This document shows positions 50,379-52,638 of a stretch of DNA of 52,638 bases, piece by piece. The DNA comes from Ichthyophthirius multifiliis (taxonomy: Eukaryota; Ciliophora; Oligohymenophorea; Hymenostomatida): assembly GCF_000220395.1 (NCBI RefSeq), contig NW_004086545.1, positions 1 through 52,638 of the forward strand, read 5' to 3'. The notes beneath the pieces are model-generated. The model worked only from the letters and a program-made list of their open reading frames with translations. It did no database searches and was not told the origin of the DNA. Positions within the stretch are counted from its first letter, which is position 1. Each line of letters starts with the position of its first letter. The translations under genes and the position numbers were made by a program.

Positions 50379-50957
50379 TATTTATATACATTTTTAAAAA
50401 AAAAATAATAATAATTTAATAATATTGTTTTTTACATATTTATTTATTTATTTTTAAAAATTACCAATATAAACTAAGCTTACTTTCTTTTTTTATATAA
50501 AGTTTTAATAATCTTCTATTGTAACTATTTCATTACTAACTTTTCCATTTTTTTTCCTAAGCCAAGTCAAGACATTTTAAATCCCAAATTCTTCTTCATA
50601 ATCAACTGGATTGTCCAAATCTCCGTTTTAGAATAATTTTAAAGTAGGGTATCCTTAAACATTATATTTTTCTACTAATTAAGGATACAAATCTGCATCT
50701 ATTTATGCTACTGCGATATTATTGGCTTATTCTTTAATTAAATAATCAGCTATTTTCTAATAATCAGATTCAATTAATTTACAAAATCCACACCAGCTTA
50801 CGTAAAATTTCACTAAGATAAATTATTTAGAGGCTATAGTATTCTAAAAGTTCTCGTCTGTAAGTAAATATACATTTTTTTCAGTTTAGGCGATTTCGTT
50901 TTAAATGGAAAGGCTTATGAGTATTAATAATAAAGCCAAAAATATTATTTTAATCAT
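49070..50957 (-). CDS. Protein disulfide isomerase-like ER protein, 3 exons
   Basis: Thiol-disulfide oxidoreductase or chaperone of the ER lumen. Exons from the 5' end: 50957-50465, 50147-49148, 49100-49070; 507 aa, the usual PDI length. A signal peptide (MIKIIFLALLLILISLSIQ) opens the protein. The first thioredoxin (a) domain has VSWCGFCKLIE with Cys56-Gly-Phe-Cys59 and the cis-proline segment QGYPTLKLF. Then come b and b' domains (KKKVSLVYIG..., YTVGIILFSIRNEQ, SPQIIIVES) and an a' domain with FYAPWCGHSRQLAP (Cys419-Gly-His-Ser422) and KGFPTLKLYLQG. The tiny last exon adds ASSVKKEDL; KEDL is a plausible variant of the KDEL retrieval signal. Classical PDI has CGHC in both sites, so here the first site has Phe for His and the second lacks its resolving cysteine. 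This suggests reduced oxidase or a more isomerase/chaperone-like activity (inference). Confidence 0.93.
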
Positions 50958-51224
50958 TTTATTTTTTTTTATAAAAAAAAAGATTTTTTTTTTTTTTTTT
51001 TTTTAATAAAATAAAAAAAAAGAATATTTTAGATATAGTTAATTTATTTTATTAAATTAGATAAAAAATATAAATATATTTTTCTTTTTATAATTAAAAC
51101 TAATATATTAATTTAATATTTAACTTTATTTCTTGTTTATAATTGTTTGTTTGTTTTTTTTTTTTTTATGTTTTATTTTATAAAAAAAAAAAAATTAATT
51201 TTTTGTTATTAAGTCTATTACATT
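50958..51224. other. Spacer upstream of the PDI gene
   Basis: 267 bp of A/T homopolymers between two minus-strand genes; it must hold the PDI promoter and the 3' end of the upstream TPR gene. Confidence 0.5.
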
Positions 51225-51655
51225 TCATATTTTATTTTAATTATTTAAAGATTATTTATTACAAACAAAATCGAGAATATCATTCTATCCGTTAAAACAA
51301 AAGCTATAATCTGTAGAATCTTTATTTTTCTCGCCATAATAATTATAAAAGTTTAAACCTTCAACATTAAAAAGCGAAATTTTATCATATAAAAACAAAT
51401 CGCTTTCTTTTCTAAATTTAAATTCATTTTTAGGACTTGAATTATAGCAATATTAATTATAATAATTGTTATCAATTTCTATATATTAGATATAAAAAAA
51501 CATAAAAAATTAATATTAATTAAATTTGTACTTATTATTATACTTTCATTTTAAATTTAGTTTATTCTTGTTTCATTAAAATCATTAATATTATGTTTAT
51601 TATATTCAATTTTAGTATTATTTAAATTAGCAATATTTTCAATTAAAGAAAACTT

Positions 51656-51708
<53 letters not shown>

Positions 51709-52567
51709 TAATATTATTATTATTCATAATATTTTCCTTTTACTATATTTATAAATCATTATTTTTATATTCTATTTTTTTACTATACTCAATTTCTTAT
51801 TTTTCATTTCTTAATTTGTTTTATTATTATTATACTTAATCCTTATTTTCGTTTAAAATACTATTTTTTAATTTTTCTAAAAATTGTATATTATATAAAT
51901 CTAAAAGATTTTTATTTATATTTCTATTGTTATTTATTTTATTTTCTTTATCTAATTTAGCACTTGGTTTAAATTAAGGAAATCTCATTTAACTTCTAAA
52001 ATATTTATAATAATAAAAATAATAATATAAAAAGAAAATACAAAGATTCAGATAAATTTTAAAAATTTTATGATTCAATACATGCTTTTCTTTATAAAGT
52101 TAAACAATCTTAAGGATCATATTATAGTAATTTTATATATAGTATTTTAGCTTCTGTATAATTTTTATTGATTTCATATAATAATGCTAAATTGAAAAGA
52201 TTTTCTATTTTCGATGTTTCAGATTAATATGCCTTTTAAAAACTTTAAAAAGCTTCTTTATACTTTTTTTATTTTTAAACTTTATTTAAAAAAAAATTGT
52301 ATGAAAATATACCATTTATAAATCACAAAAAATAACTCCTAAAAGTGTAAAATTATCAGAATTGTAAGGATCTATACTTATTGAATAAATCAGATTTTCA
52401 ATTGCTTCTTTATATTTTCCTTATTTTTCATAATATCTAGATTACATATAATAAATTTAAGTATCATTATGCAATTATGGAATTGATTAAAGTATATTTA
52501 ATGATTCTTACTATAAATATAGAAATAAATTGAAGAAATACATATAATAAATAAGTGTATATAAGTG

Positions 52568-52624
<57 letters not shown>

Positions 52625-52638
52625 TATTTACTTATATA
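51225..52638 (-). CDS. TPR protein with Asn/Gln-rich tail (5' end outside window)
   Basis: Visible exons from the 5' side: 52510-52313, 52262-52042, 51995-51532, 51478-51225; phases match at each junction, and an acceptor at 52511 shows that further exons lie beyond the right edge. The first two exons encode TPR units: YYMQSRYYEKQGKYKEAIEN followed by LIYSISIDPYNSDNF, then YKEAFQSFQKAYQSETSKIE and LLYEINKNYTEAKILYIKLL. The rest is a Lys/Asn/Gln-rich tail with a run of about 14 Asn (51664-51706), ending in YSFCFNGQNDILDFVCNKQ and TGA. TPR proteins of this kind are scaffolds; the specific partner is unknown. Start codon and full length cannot be seen. Confidence 0.75.
51660..51706 (-). repeat. 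ATT/AAT microsatellite, polyasparagine
   Basis: Plus-strand TTATTATT... run that reads as AAT codons on the minus strand, giving a polyasparagine stretch in the TPR gene's tail. Confidence 0.85.
52572..52620. repeat. TA microsatellite at the right edge
   Basis: About 24 TA units, lying within the intron that begins at 52511 (minus strand) of the terminal TPR gene. Confidence 0.8.

Noticed and set aside
51657-51839. Leucine-rich plus-strand ORF
   Set aside because: It is the complement of the polyasparagine repeat and neighbouring exon of the minus-strand TPR gene.
1-52638. Transposons, retroelements, virus-derived elements, CRISPR arrays
   Set aside because: No transposase, reverse transcriptase, integrase, capsid-like frame, terminal repeats or spaced direct repeats were seen; the repeats present are microsatellites and coding amino-acid runs.

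Overview
This window is gene-dense nuclear DNA from a ciliate, most likely a macronuclear genome. Three things show this. TAA and TAG sit at conserved glutamine positions inside recognisable proteins, and only TGA ends genes. The DNA is extremely AT-rich. Introns are mostly short (about 45-120 bp, GT...AG) and almost pure A/T. The AT richness and the Tetrahymena-like 5S rRNA fit an oligohymenophorean such as Ichthyophthirius, but that genus is a guess. Standard-code ORF calling fails here, so every gene model below was read by hand with TAA/TAG = Gln and spliced so that phases match across each intron.

Layout, left to right. Plus strand: a mitochondrial ribosomal protein uS9 with a long N-terminal extension (535-3299); a large unrecognised protein with one in-frame TGA (4763-10669); a coiled-coil protein (10770-11685); an ULK/ATG1-like kinase with five C-terminal EF-hands (14112-15803). 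Minus strand: a CCDC81-type HU-domain protein fused to about ten EF-hand-like loops (16169-21189), a scaffold gap (22681-22701) and a TPR protein (22936-24105). Plus strand: the WASH-complex subunit FAM21/WASHC2 (24571-28586) and a complete axonemal dynein heavy chain with 14 exons (29080-45270). Then two 5S rRNA genes (46976-47095 and 47866-47985). Minus strand: a protein disulfide isomerase with non-standard active sites and a KEDL tail (49070-50957), and a TPR protein that runs off the right edge (51225-52638).

The genes do not form a pathway cluster. Several products serve cilia, basal bodies or the cell cortex (dynein heavy chain, HU/EF-hand protein, perhaps the kinase), others endosomal sorting (FAM21), the ER (PDI) and the mitochondrion (uS9m), as expected of ordinary ciliate gene order. 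I see no mobile element, virus-derived element, CRISPR array or tRNA.

The points most worth a second look are the in-frame TGA at 7534, the HU plus EF-hand architecture, the altered PDI active sites, the unusually long dynein N-terminus, and a series of one-base homopolymer shifts that look like assembly errors. I did not find a convincing new biological system.
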